From positions 1 to 32,375 of the IMG/VR virus record IMGVR_UViG_3300006790_000065: DNA of 32,375 bases; one strand, written 5' to 3'. Origin of the DNA: a virus. The notes beneath the pieces are model-generated. The model was given only the letters and a program-made list of their open reading frames with translations. It had not been told where the DNA came from and did not search any database. The position numbers and the translations under genes are program-made. This document shows, piece after piece, positions 15,700-23,112 of the stretch (its first letter is position 1; every line of letters starts with the position of its first letter).

Positions 15700-16167
15700 T
15701 TATTCAAGAATTTTATATTGTTTCCCATCAAAGATCAGTGCTCGTTTACGATTATTATTTTCTACATAAGAGACATGCACCCACCCACTTGATGGTATAC
15801 CTTCTTTGTAAAACTCTAAAAGGACTGTGTCGTATTCACAGTTGTCACGGATCCATACCCCAAGGTCGTAATTGGAGATGGTCGGGAGTTCAATATCTGC
15901 TGCCTGACCGTGTACATGCTGGCTGTTGTCGGACGAGCCAAGTCGCCTATTAAGGTCAAGGCAACGATAACCAGAGTTAGGTGAAAAAGGGACGCCATAA
16001 TAACTACGTACTGGCTCAAGGACATTTTCGCAAAGTAGTTGTAGATTTTTATAGACCGTTTCATCTTTTACTGTATTATCTATTCCATAACGTTCCGCTA
16101 TCTGGGAACGTTCAAGTTCTCTTAGTTTAAAATGAGGAGAAAGTCTCTCGTTCGAGTTGTAAGCCAT
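15700..16167 (-). CDS. Peptidase M15 endolysin (D-Ala-D-Ala carboxypeptidase-like)
   Basis: The 155-residue protein is a single peptidase M15-type domain. The zinc site is SQHVHGQAAD, giving His84 and Asp91, completed by His131 in GWVHVSY. SGYRCLDLN (65-73) is the usual preceding signature. These enzymes cut the peptide cross-links of peptidoglycan. The N terminus FKLRELERS is also typical. There is no signal peptide, so release depends on a holin; three small membrane-protein genes lie directly upstream. The start ATG at 16167 overlaps no neighbour, with 2 bases to the preceding stop. Confidence 0.92.
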   Translation of the reverse strand: MAYNSNERLSPHFKLRELERSQIAERYGIDNTVKDETVYKNLQLLCENVLEPVRSYYGVPFSPNSGYRCLDLNRRLGSSDNSQHVHGQAADIELPTISNYDLGVWIRDNCEYDTVLLEFYKEGIPSSGWVHVSYVENNNRKRALIFDGKQYKILE

Positions 16168-16169
16168 AA

Positions 16170-16394
16170 CTAAACTATAGTGATAACAGTCACAAATAAT
16201 GAAACTAGGGCAGTTGCCAGTAAGCCAACCATTCCTATAATAAAGTTTTTTAATGAGTTATTAATTTCTTGAACACTTTCTTCTATAGAGTCGAAACGAT
16301 TGAAAGCAGTTTTCCATCTTTCCGCACACTGCACCTCGTGTTTAGCTAGGTCGTGAGCCACATCTGCAGTTGTTTTTCTTGGTTTACTAGCCAT
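16170..16394 (-). CDS. XhlA/holin-like protein with C-terminal membrane helix
   Basis: The 74-residue protein has a charged amphipathic region (about 1-50, heptad-like around FNRFDSIEESVQEINNSL) and a single C-terminal hydrophobic segment at 51-74. That layout resembles haemolysin XhlA-type phage proteins, which assist holins. It lies immediately upstream of the M15 endolysin (2 bases), which supports a lysis role. A simple membrane anchor of unrelated function cannot be excluded. Confidence 0.65.
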   Translation of the reverse strand: MASKPRKTTADVAHDLAKHEVQCAERWKTAFNRFDSIEESVQEINNSLKNFIIGMVGLLATALVSLFVTVITIV

Positions 16395-16425
16395 ATGCTA
16401 ATGATATATTAATACTTGAAAAAAG

Positions 16426-16707
16426 TTAATCCTTACGTGTGTCTTTTTTACCGTCGGATCTTGCTATCCTATCTGTATCGGGCGGTACTTTTAATACTGC
16501 CCTTACCATAGTGTCGATACGAATCATATCATTATCCATCTGACGTATGCGATCTATAAGTGCAACAATCATACCGTGTTGCGTGTCTAGTTTTTTGTGT
16601 ATATCTGCTATTAGCGATTTAAAAAGTGTCCAAACTAAGTAACCTAGACCTACCGCACCTGCTGCTGGTATGCCAATAGTTTCAATAGCTTGAAGTATTT
16701 CATTCAC
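16426..16707 (-). CDS. Small protein with N-terminal membrane helix, lysis region
   Basis: The 93-residue protein has one hydrophobic segment near residues 10-33 (IGIPAAGAVGLGYLVWTLF), then a coiled-coil-like region MIVALIDRIRQMDNDMIRIDTMVRAVL, and a basic tail. It starts with GTG at 16707, which overlaps the TGA of the 35-residue upstream gene (GTGA). The architecture is close to a bitopic inner-membrane protein such as an inner spanin or holin partner, but no family is recognised. It belongs to a run of three short membrane genes ahead of the endolysin. Confidence 0.65.
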   Translation of the reverse strand: MNEILQAIETIGIPAAGAVGLGYLVWTLFKSLIADIHKKLDTQHGMIVALIDRIRQMDNDMIRIDTMVRAVLKVPPDTDRIARSDGKKDTRKD

Positions 16708-16811
16708 TTTTTAGGTAGTAAAGACTTAACTTTATCTATCCATTCAGGTTTGTATTTATGTACAAGAACACTTGCTACTATTAATACTAATATTAAAGCT
16801 AACCATTCCAT
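16704..16811 (-). CDS. 35-residue single-helix membrane peptide
   Basis: A short frame from ATG 16809-16811 to TGA 16704-16706 encodes a peptide with a hydrophobic helix MEWLALILVLIVASVLV and a basic C-terminal tail. AGAGGT-like sequence lies upstream across the stop of the preceding gene, and its stop overlaps the GTG start of the next gene. That perfect fit between neighbours argues it is real. Size and layout fit a holin-regulating peptide or a small membrane protein; function is not proven. Confidence 0.65.
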   Translation of the reverse strand: MEWLALILVLIVASVLVHKYKPEWIDKVKSLLPKK

Positions 16812-16812
16812 G

Positions 16813-17052
16813 TTAGTTTACCTCTTGATTTAAAGTTTTAGTTTCAGTTTCTACTTCTGGGTTTCTGTAAGACTGTGTCAAAGCATTTTCAAAAACAGTA
16901 TAAGAAGCATTAACTTGATCTATATCAAATTTAAGTTTCATCTGTTTATTTTTTAAGTCAAGTAATTGTTGATAATAATATTGTTGGTCTTCAGTAAGCT
17001 CACTTACTTTAACCTCTTTATTATCTATCATTATTACGTTTTCTTTAGTCAT
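16813..17052 (-). CDS. Small helical protein resembling DUF6447
   Basis: The 79-residue protein opens with a short strand MIDNKEVKVSELTEDQ and continues as a long helix rich in Gln, Lys and Leu with DLKNKQMKLKFDIDQVNASYTVFENAL. This resembles a small phage family I recall as DUF6447, in which a short beta hairpin precedes a coiled coil. It is found in tail-fibre neighbourhoods. It may be a trimeric assembly factor for fibres, but this is inference. Start ATG 17052 has GGAG in the preceding stop region. Confidence 0.6.
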   Translation of the reverse strand: MTKENVIMIDNKEVKVSELTEDQQYYYQQLLDLKNKQMKLKFDIDQVNASYTVFENALTQSYRNPEVETETKTLNQEVN

Positions 17053-17053
17053 A

Positions 17054-17401
17054 CTATGCTCCTATAATTTTAGTTTCTGATGTTGGAGTTACTCTTTCTG
17101 TAAGTTGTTCATCAATAATTGATTTTAACCTTGCAACTTCTTCGCTACCCAAAACTGATTCTACCCACCCTTGAACAGCAGATGCATTAACAGAGTTGAA
17201 AGCTGTAAAGCTAGATAAATCTGATACATCTAAGTTAACAACTCCAGTAAGACCACATAATTGTGGATTACCATTTTCATCATTATTGACGTCATCTTCG
17301 CCAACTAATCTCCAATGAACTGTATGAATTACATCAACTTGACCGCCATGAGAAGGATAAGTTTCTACCGTATTAACATCCCATGTATAATTTATCGCCA
17401 T
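17054..17401 (-). CDS. Tail-fibre-associated protein, paralogue B
   Basis: The 115-residue protein begins with NYTWDVNTVETYP, then VDVIHTVHWRLVGED, a central insert rich in Asn/Asp, and LSSFTAFNSVNASAVQGWVESVLG. It is clearly homologous to the adjacent 114-residue protein across its whole length, so the two arose by tandem duplication. The family is common beside tail-fibre genes of marine myoviruses and podoviruses, with unknown function as far as I know. Probably a fibre accessory or assembly protein. Confidence 0.7.
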   Translation of the reverse strand: MAINYTWDVNTVETYPSHGGQVDVIHTVHWRLVGEDDVNNDENGNPQLCGLTGVVNLDVSDLSSFTAFNSVNASAVQGWVESVLGSEEVARLKSIIDEQLTERVTPTSETKIIGA

Positions 17402-17402
17402 A

Positions 17403-17747
17403 CTATTCTCCTAGTTCTCTAAGCTCTCTTGTTGGTGTTTTTTGTTCAGTTATATTTTCTTCAACTTTACCTTTAAAATATGTAACTTTGTCACTACCCA
17501 TAGTTGATTCAACCCAGTCTTGAACTTCTGATGCAGTGACAGAATCAAAATCTGTAAAGCTAGATAAGTCTGTCGTATCTAAATCAATTGCACCATAAAC
17601 AGTGCTTTCATAAGAACCGTCTACACCTTTGAGAACCCAATGCACATTAAAAATTACATCACTTCTAGTGTTAGGGGGATCTTGTTGATCAGTGTAACTG
17701 ATATAAGTGTTTACGGTATTTACATCCCAAGTATATGTGACTGCCAT
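17403..17747 (-). CDS. Tail-fibre-associated protein, paralogue A
   Basis: The 114-residue protein shares TYTWDVNTVNTY at the N terminus, FNVHWVLKG in the middle and DLSSFTDFDSVTASEVQDWVES with its neighbour. The differences concentrate in the middle, where this copy carries DQQDPPNTRSD and the other a different insert. Its start ATG overlaps the stop of the tail fibre by one base, which suggests translational coupling to the fibre. No enzyme motif is visible. Confidence 0.7.
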   Translation of the reverse strand: MAVTYTWDVNTVNTYISYTDQQDPPNTRSDVIFNVHWVLKGVDGSYESTVYGAIDLDTTDLSSFTDFDSVTASEVQDWVESTMGSDKVTYFKGKVEENITEQKTPTRELRELGE

Positions 17748-19873
17748 TATGCGTTCTCCAACTCAGTGATACGTGCTTTTGCTGCATCTAATTCTGCTTT
17801 AAGCTCTTGCACTGCTTTTACTAATACAGGTGTAAGTTTACCATAATCAGCCTGCCAAGGGTCTGTATGTGGATCATCGCCACCTGATTGTACTGCCCAA
17901 GGATATTGATTATTTAATTCTTGTGCTAAAAAACCTCTTGATTCATTACCACCTTTTTTCTCATCCCAAGTAAATTTTACAGGATTCATAGCCAGAACTT
18001 CAGTCAAGCCTTCAGGTATAGTTTCAACATTATTTTTTAATCTTGAGTCAGAAGCAGAAGCATAAGTCATAGTTCCACTTACATCTTTAATTGTTCCTGT
18101 TACTGCATTTTCATCTGTTCTAAAGTCTATATAAAAACCATTTGATGAGTTTTCGTGCCTACATCTAATAACAGGTACAGTGGTTGTAGTGCTACCTTGT
18201 GCGAATCTACAAACTGGTATTGTGCTACTATTAATGAAAGCATTAAGTATCGCTTGGTTGATATCAGCAGAGTGAGCTACTGCACCTAAATTTAAACGAC
18301 CATTGCTATCAACACGGAATCTTTCCGTGCCACCTGTATTAAACTGCATATAGTCGCTATTAAGGTTATAAGCTATTTCACCTTTGTTACCATCAGAGGT
18401 AGTACCCATAACGATATTTAGTACACCTGTACCATTACCATTAACCATGCCTATAGCTATAGCACCAGCACTTGTACCAGAAACTAAAAGCTGTGTACCT
18501 GATATCATGTCGTTGTGTGCTGTATCGCCTACATGAAGTTTTGTTGCATTAGGACTTGTGGTTCCTATTCCTACGGCTGTATTAGAGCCTTGTATATAAA
18601 TTGCGTTTTGACCCAAAGACAAATTAGTATAGTGACCATTGGTTCTGTCGTATGAGTATATAGCGAATTTATCGTCACTACTAAAAGCCTCAAAAGATAA
18701 TTTTATAGTTTCACCACCTTGGTCTGGGTCAGATACATTAAATATTTTATTCGTGGTGCTTGTTCCCACACCCACATGACCATCACCTGTTATAGTCATG
18801 GCTGTTGTAGCAACATCTCCAACTACAAAGTTCATCTTTTGACTTGCTGCTGTAGTGTTGTGATCGTAAACGATTCGACCTCTACCACTTGTTCCTGATG
18901 TAAATTCAAGAGTAGAATCGTGAGTTTCATCTGCGTCTGAACTAATTTGAAGTGACATATCATTATCAGATGAACGGAATCTTGCCTCTCCTGATCCTGT
19001 GGTTTGTAAATTAAATGCGTGTGTTGGAGCTACTCCTATACCCACTTGTTGACTTTCATTAACCACTATAGCTGGATTCGTCCCTACGGTTGATCCAACA
19101 CCGATAACTAAGTCATCAGCACTGTCGTCTAAACCAACATAAAAATCCTGTGCGTTGCCATCAAAAACTATTTTAGTGTCTTCTGCTCCAGCGTCTCCTA
19201 TAGTAAGAGTTGGAGTAGTTCCTGTTAAAGTTACTCCTGCGTGGAACGTTGCAAGTTGGTTTTCATCTACAGACATAGCAGGTGTTGTACCTACTGTTGA
19301 TCCTAGACCGATAACTAAATCATCAGCCGAGTCATCAAGACCTACATAAAAGTCTTGTGCATTACCATCAAATACTAACTTTGTGTCTTCTGCTGTACCG
19401 TCACCTACAGTTAGGGTAGTACCGTTGATTGACAGTGTGTCAGTTACTTGTAGATCAGTAAGTGCGTCTGTTACTGCTGCACCTGAACCTGCTCCGTCTA
19501 GTTGTACGACTGCTACTTTTCCTGGAGCGATCGTTACGTTAGAACCAGAGCCTTGAGAAATAATAATATTTTGAGAACCACTAGTAGCGTTTTCTATAAT
19601 TTGTACACGCTTCATAGTGTTAGGACTAATCGTGATAGTACAAGCTGAATCTAATGTACCTGTGTATTTAAGGTAAAAAGCTCGACCAGCATCTGCGGCA
19701 CCGTCTGCTACTACAGTGTCGTGCGTATTAGCATTAGTAGTAATAGCTTCAGTTCCTACACCTAAAGCCTCTCCGATAAGCTCTAAATTAGTATTAGTGC
19801 TATCCCCCCAAGTACCTGACTCATCACCTGTAGCGATCTCTTTGAGTCTTAAATTATTTACGTAAGTTGCCAT
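17747..19873 (-). CDS. Tail fibre with C-terminal S74 intramolecular chaperone
   Basis: The 708-residue protein has a conserved-looking N-terminal module (MATYVNNLRLKEIATGDESG, likely virion attachment), a long beta-rich shaft, and a C-terminal peptidase S74 domain. Two shaft segments at about 154-204 and 223-272 are near-identical copies 69 residues apart (LVFDGNAQDFYVGLDDSADD in the first). The S74 motif is SDSRLK: Ser608 and Lys613 match the Ser911/Lys916 dyad of the endosialidase chaperone, so the chaperone probably trimerises the fibre and then cuts itself off before Ser608. The final 25 residues form a coiled coil. It likely recognises the host surface. Confidence 0.85.
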   Translation of the reverse strand: MATYVNNLRLKEIATGDESGTWGDSTNTNLELIGEALGVGTEAITTNANTHDTVVADGAADAGRAFYLKYTGTLDSACTITISPNTMKRVQIIENATSGSQNIIISQGSGSNVTIAPGKVAVVQLDGAGSGAAVTDALTDLQVTDTLSINGTTLTVGDGTAEDTKLVFDGNAQDFYVGLDDSADDLVIGLGSTVGTTPAMSVDENQLATFHAGVTLTGTTPTLTIGDAGAEDTKIVFDGNAQDFYVGLDDSADDLVIGVGSTVGTNPAIVVNESQQVGIGVAPTHAFNLQTTGSGEARFRSSDNDMSLQISSDADETHDSTLEFTSGTSGRGRIVYDHNTTAASQKMNFVVGDVATTAMTITGDGHVGVGTSTTNKIFNVSDPDQGGETIKLSFEAFSSDDKFAIYSYDRTNGHYTNLSLGQNAIYIQGSNTAVGIGTTSPNATKLHVGDTAHNDMISGTQLLVSGTSAGAIAIGMVNGNGTGVLNIVMGTTSDGNKGEIAYNLNSDYMQFNTGGTERFRVDSNGRLNLGAVAHSADINQAILNAFINSSTIPVCRFAQGSTTTTVPVIRCRHENSSNGFYIDFRTDENAVTGTIKDVSGTMTYASASDSRLKNNVETIPEGLTEVLAMNPVKFTWDEKKGGNESRGFLAQELNNQYPWAVQSGGDDPHTDPWQADYGKLTPVLVKAVQELKAELDAAKARITELENA

Positions 19874-19893
19874 ATTTAAATCCTGTAGTTATA

Positions 19894-19916
19894 TGATATA
19901 TCAAAAATCATGATTT
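19894..19916. promoter_or_regulatory. Two adjacent palindromes between repeat protein and tail fibre genes
   Basis: TGATATATCA (19894-19903) and AAATCATGATTT (19905-19916) are both perfect palindromes and fall in the only real gap between these two genes. They may be an operator, a promoter region or a transcription-processing signal. A T run is not present, so a classic terminator is unlikely. On the minus strand TTGATA and TATAAC lie within them, but the spacing is not convincing for a sigma-70 promoter. Confidence 0.35.
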
Positions 19917-19926
19917 ATTAATCATT

Positions 19927-20997
19927 TTATGCAGCTATTTCATCCCAATTAGGAGTTTGGCTGTTACTTACACCAGACCAACTAGGAGTCTGGCTAGTAT
20001 CTATTTCGCCCCAAACTAATACTGCTGGGGTGCCAGTTGTACCTACTTGTCCTGTAGGAGTAACGTTAGCTTTACCGATAGTGCTAACAGTGCCTAAAGC
20101 ACTTGTTGCAGCAAAACCTGTGACTGTTATGTTGTTATCACATCTTAGGGTAACAGTCCCTAAAGCTGATGTACCGACTTGACCTGTAGGAGTAACATTA
20201 GCTTCAGCATCAACACTTACTGTGACTGTACCTAAACTTGAAATTAAAGAAGGTAGGGCAACTACCGCCTGTCCATTAACACCAACGCCACCTAAAGCAG
20301 ATGTACCTACTTGTCCTGCAGGAGTTACATTTGCTTTAGCTATAGTTGTGGCAGTGCCTAGTGCAGAGGTTGAAGCTAGTCCGCTTACAGATACGTTAGC
20401 TTCTGCGTCAGTAGTAGCACTACCAAGTGCAGAGGTTCCGCTAAGACCTGTTAAAGTTATATTCGCTTCAGCATCTATACTTACAGTGCCTAGAGCGGAA
20501 GTACCTACTTGTCCTGTTGGAGTTACATTAGCTTCTGCGTCAGTTGTTACTGTAGGAGTGCCTAAAGAAGACACTAAAGTTGGTAGAGCAACTACTGCTT
20601 TACCGTTTACCCCTACTCCACCTAAAGCAGAAGTAGAAGATTGACCTGTAGGAGTTACATTAGCGTCAGCTACTACATAACTATGTGCGGTAGGATCAGT
20701 TGTGCTTGCAGTTGCGGATAGACCAGATACTGTAACGTTAGCTTCAGCATCGGTTAATACTGTAGGAGTGCCTACACTAGAAACTAAAGTAGGTAAAGCA
20801 ACAACTGCTTTACCATTGACACCTACACCACCTAGAGCTGATGTTCCAGCTTGTCCGCTAGGAACTACATTAGCTTCAGCATCAACTGTACTAGTGCCTA
20901 ACGCACTAGTCGCCTGTAGTCCTGTGACATCTACAAGTGTTGCTGCTGGTTGCCCCCAAGGACCGTTGCCCCAAGTGCTTCTTCCCCAACCTGCCAT
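19927..20997 (-). CDS. Mosaic beta-repeat structural protein
   Basis: The 356-residue protein starts MAGWGRSTWGNGPWG and ends QTPNWDEIAA, bounding a region built from two repeat types. Unit A (ANVTPTGQVGTSALGTV) contains TSALG nine times in all; unit B (NGKAVVALPTLVSSLGTPTV) is present in three copies at intervals. Each unit A is about 20 residues, likely one turn of beta structure. DNA repeats are diverged but recognisable. The composition (Thr, Val, Ala, Gly) suggests a fibrous or adhesin-like shaft, and it precedes the tail fibre gene. No enzymatic domain is visible. Function as fibre-tip or head decoration is open. Confidence 0.75.
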   Translation of the reverse strand: MAGWGRSTWGNGPWGQPAATLVDVTGLQATSALGTSTVDAEANVVPSGQAGTSALGGVGVNGKAVVALPTLVSSVGTPTVLTDAEANVTVSGLSATASTTDPTAHSYVVADANVTPTGQSSTSALGGVGVNGKAVVALPTLVSSLGTPTVTTDAEANVTPTGQVGTSALGTVSIDAEANITLTGLSGTSALGSATTDAEANVSVSGLASTSALGTATTIAKANVTPAGQVGTSALGGVGVNGQAVVALPSLISSLGTVTVSVDAEANVTPTGQVGTSALGTVTLRCDNNITVTGFAATSALGTVSTIGKANVTPTGQVGTTGTPAVLVWGEIDTSQTPSWSGVSNSQTPNWDEIAA

Positions 20998-21009
20998 AAC
21001 AGGCTCCTA

Positions 21010-21438
21010 TTAAGCTATTCTAATAATAGCTGTCGATGCTGCTGCTGCTGGGAATACGACTGTAAAATCACCTGCTGTTGAAGTTTTATCTCCACCAAAG
21101 TCAATGGTTGCTACTGATGCATTAGTTGCTGAAGAGTTGTAAATCATACAACCTCTTGCGGTAATAGTAGCTGTACCAAAAGTCAGGTCATTAAAGTCTG
21201 TAAAAGCAGTTGTACCACTTGAAGTAGGATTAACATTAGTTAAATTAGCTCCACCAGAAGTATAGTTAGTACCACTTGCTTGACCTGTTGTGGTGAAAGC
21301 TGTAGTAGTCGCACCTAAAGTTGCTGATGAAGTATACAAGGCTAGTTTAAAAGTGTTACCACCACTAGCTTTGAAGTTATGTACCGCTTCAAGTAGTTGC
21401 TTCTTAAAACTTGTTGTAAGTGTTGATGTAATTGCCAT
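21010..21438 (-). CDS. Conserved small structural protein
   Basis: The 142-residue protein opens with an amphipathic helix (TSFKKQLLEAVHNFKASGG) and continues with beta-rich, Thr/Ala/Gly segments such as FKLALYTSSATLG and FTTTGQASGTNYTSGGANL. It resembles a family of phage proteins that I associate with marine podoviruses and myoviruses. It lies between the adaptor-region genes and the repeat protein, so a neck, tail or fibre-attachment role is likely. Start ATG 21438 is preceded by AGGAG. Confidence 0.65.
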   Translation of the reverse strand: MAITSTLTTSFKKQLLEAVHNFKASGGNTFKLALYTSSATLGATTTAFTTTGQASGTNYTSGGANLTNVNPTSSGTTAFTDFNDLTFGTATITARGCMIYNSSATNASVATIDFGGDKTSTAGDFTVVFPAAAASTAIIRIA

Positions 21439-21729
21439 TTAAAGCTCCTTTAAAATTTTAGCTAAATTTTCATGTCCTTGCGATTTAAGTAAGTTAGCCA
21501 TTGTGCATCGCTCACTATTGATCGCCTGTTTAATATGATAAAGTATTGTGTTGTAAATAGCTACCTTAAAAGCCTCTGCTTGTTGTCTTATATGTGGTGC
21601 TGCAGTGTCACTAATACCCACTATTCTTTCAGTAAGTCTTTCTGCCCACCACTCAGCAGGATGTCCTCTATTTTCCTCAGCTTGTACTGTGATAAGCCCT
21701 AAATCGGTTGTACCTAAATCATCAAGCAT
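21439..21729 (-). CDS. Small helical conserved phage protein
   Basis: From the ATG at 21729 the protein has 96 residues: MLDDLGTTDLGLITVQAEENRGHPAEWWAERLTER in part, then a helical part through IKQAINSERC and ending LAKILKEL. The start was moved from an upstream in-frame codon at 21759 because AGAGGT lies just ahead of 21729 and the upstream gene stops at 21731. The family appears often in marine phages near tail genes, with no known role that I can cite. The EEN-RGHPAEWWAERLTERIV segment is the most conserved-looking part. Confidence 0.65.
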   Translation of the reverse strand: MLDDLGTTDLGLITVQAEENRGHPAEWWAERLTERIVGISDTAAPHIRQQAEAFKVAIYNTILYHIKQAINSERCTMANLLKSQGHENLAKILKEL

Positions 21730-21730
21730 T

Positions 21731-22465
21731 TTAATACCTCTTAGCCTCTGGAGGACCATCCATAACTGTACGCACCTCCGTGATATTTTTAAGTTGTTCC
21801 TCTCTTACCATAGCATTGTACTTAGATAGCTTTATTTGATGATATTTTTCAGTATCGTCCACCACTAATATATCAGGATCGTCAAGTCTGTGATAACCAT
21901 ACAGCCTTTCTTCTAAAGGCACATCAGTATCAAGTAGACCTGACCGTGCACCTACTTTTACTAGCATACCATTTTCTACACACTTGGCTAACCAATACTC
22001 ACAACATGACCTGCCTGCCTCAGCAAAGTGTAAATTACCTTTATAAGTAAAATCAATACCAAATAAATTTATACTTCTTACTTTATTGTAAAGAGCAAAA
22101 GCAAAAGAAAAAGGTACAGTATTGTTTAAATATGCACAGTTAGCGTACTGCACTACCTCTTCAAGAGGGTATAAAACTGCTGAGGGACACCTTTCATCTA
22201 ACTCACAGGTATAGATAGGGCAATCAGCTACTGGTAGCCATCTCCTCATAACATCTGTTTGTGTGCCAGCGTCATCAGTATCCATAAATCTACTTACAGG
22301 GTCTAACATAAACACTCTATCACATTTAGTGATAGCACCCATACAGTTTATGCCCCATACTTCATCGTATGTTTTTGAATGTACTAAACTAAGGTGAAAG
22401 TCTAGCTGACTCTCGCCCATAGCAACTATGGCAATATCCTTGCCCTCGAGTTCTTTTATTCTCAT
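21731..22465 (-). CDS. Rossmann-like protein (MptE/DUF115- or sialyltransferase-like)
   Basis: The 244-residue protein starts with a glycine-poor Rossmann strand-turn, IAIVAMGESQLDF (11-23), then VWGINCMGAITKCDRVFMLDP, a sheet-turn series, and INLFGIDFTYKGNLHFAEAGRSCCEYWLAKC near 152-182. This layout resembles phage proteins often named morphogenetic or DUF115/MptE-like, and has a glycosyltransferase-like look. Six cysteines occur, which is notable. It starts in an ATGA overlap with the adaptor gene upstream, so it belongs to the connector operon. It may modify a virion or host glycan, or be a catalytically inert tail factor; which one is open. Confidence 0.6.
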   Translation of the reverse strand: MRIKELEGKDIAIVAMGESQLDFHLSLVHSKTYDEVWGINCMGAITKCDRVFMLDPVSRFMDTDDAGTQTDVMRRWLPVADCPIYTCELDERCPSAVLYPLEEVVQYANCAYLNNTVPFSFAFALYNKVRSINLFGIDFTYKGNLHFAEAGRSCCEYWLAKCVENGMLVKVGARSGLLDTDVPLEERLYGYHRLDDPDILVVDDTEKYHQIKLSKYNAMVREEQLKNITEVRTVMDGPPEAKRY

Positions 22466-23112
22466 GCTTGTGGTTCTCTCCGTATCTCGTCGTACCTATA
22501 TTGGTCTCTAGTTGATTTAGCCTCACCTAGATTTTTCAATCCTAGTAAAGCCTCCTGAAACTTAGATTCATAAACTGGTAATGTTTCGTAATTCTTGAGA
22601 TACATGCTACCTTCTACTAGACTTCCATAAAGCATAGCGTTAGGAGCATTTTCGGACAACCATGTGGTTGAGCTTCCTGATGTTGTGGTTAGTGATGCTG
22701 GTCTATAATAGTAGTGCAGTTCCATATTGTAAGCGGAATCTGGTGTAGGTGCGAGAATAAAAGAGCTCTCGTTGAACTCTGCAAAATACTTTGGTAATCC
22801 AGTAGTGGATGCATTAGGGGTAAAATCCCTAATGAAAGAAACTTGTTTTAGTAATAAAAAATGATACTTACTATTGCTGTCTATTACTGCTAAACTAAAC
22901 GGTGCTAAAAAGTCAGAGGGCATAGTCAAGTAGGTATTAGACGCAGTTACGTTACCTGTAACATTTTTTCTAAACTCATCTAATTGTACGTTTTTTAAAA
23001 TACGCTCTTCAGTAGCTTCTATTATGTTATCTAAATTAGAAACAAAAGTAGACTCTGTACTTTCAAGATAGTCTTGTACTGCTGATTTTAAGGTAGCTAA
23101 AGTCCAACTCAT
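22462..23112 (-). CDS. SU10-type phage adaptor (head-tail connector) protein
   Basis: The 216-residue protein has an N-terminal helical part (LATLKSAVQDYLESTE..., with IIEATEERILKN near 28-39), then LTMPSDFLAPFSLAVID, LPKYFAEFNESSFILAPTPDS and MELHYYYRPASL, and ends in a helix. This pattern of MP-x-DFL, a strand with APTP, and YYYRP is typical of the adaptor proteins that form a ring below the portal in SU10- and related podoviruses. It overlaps both neighbours (ATGA), and lies beside the gp4-like gene, which supports a neck assignment. Confidence 0.78.
   Translation of the reverse strand: MSWTLATLKSAVQDYLESTESTFVSNLDNIIEATEERILKNVQLDEFRKNVTGNVTASNTYLTMPSDFLAPFSLAVIDSNSKYHFLLLKQVSFIRDFTPNASTTGLPKYFAEFNESSFILAPTPDSAYNMELHYYYRPASLTTTSGSSTTWLSENAPNAMLYGSLVEGSMYLKNYETLPVYESKFQEALLGLKNLGEAKSTRDQYRYDEIRREPQA

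Noticed and set aside
15816-16064. Minus-strand 82-residue frame inside the endolysin gene
   Set aside because: It lies completely inside the M15 peptidase in another frame, and has no ribosome site.
19927-20997. Regular DNA repeats resembling a CRISPR array
   Set aside because: The repeats are diverged, have no unique spacers of constant length and preserve one reading frame of a structural protein.
20222-21013. Two long plus-strand frames across the repeat gene region
   Set aside because: They mirror the repeat protein on the other strand, with the same period and no ribosome sites; the minus-strand frame has start, stop and family-like ends.
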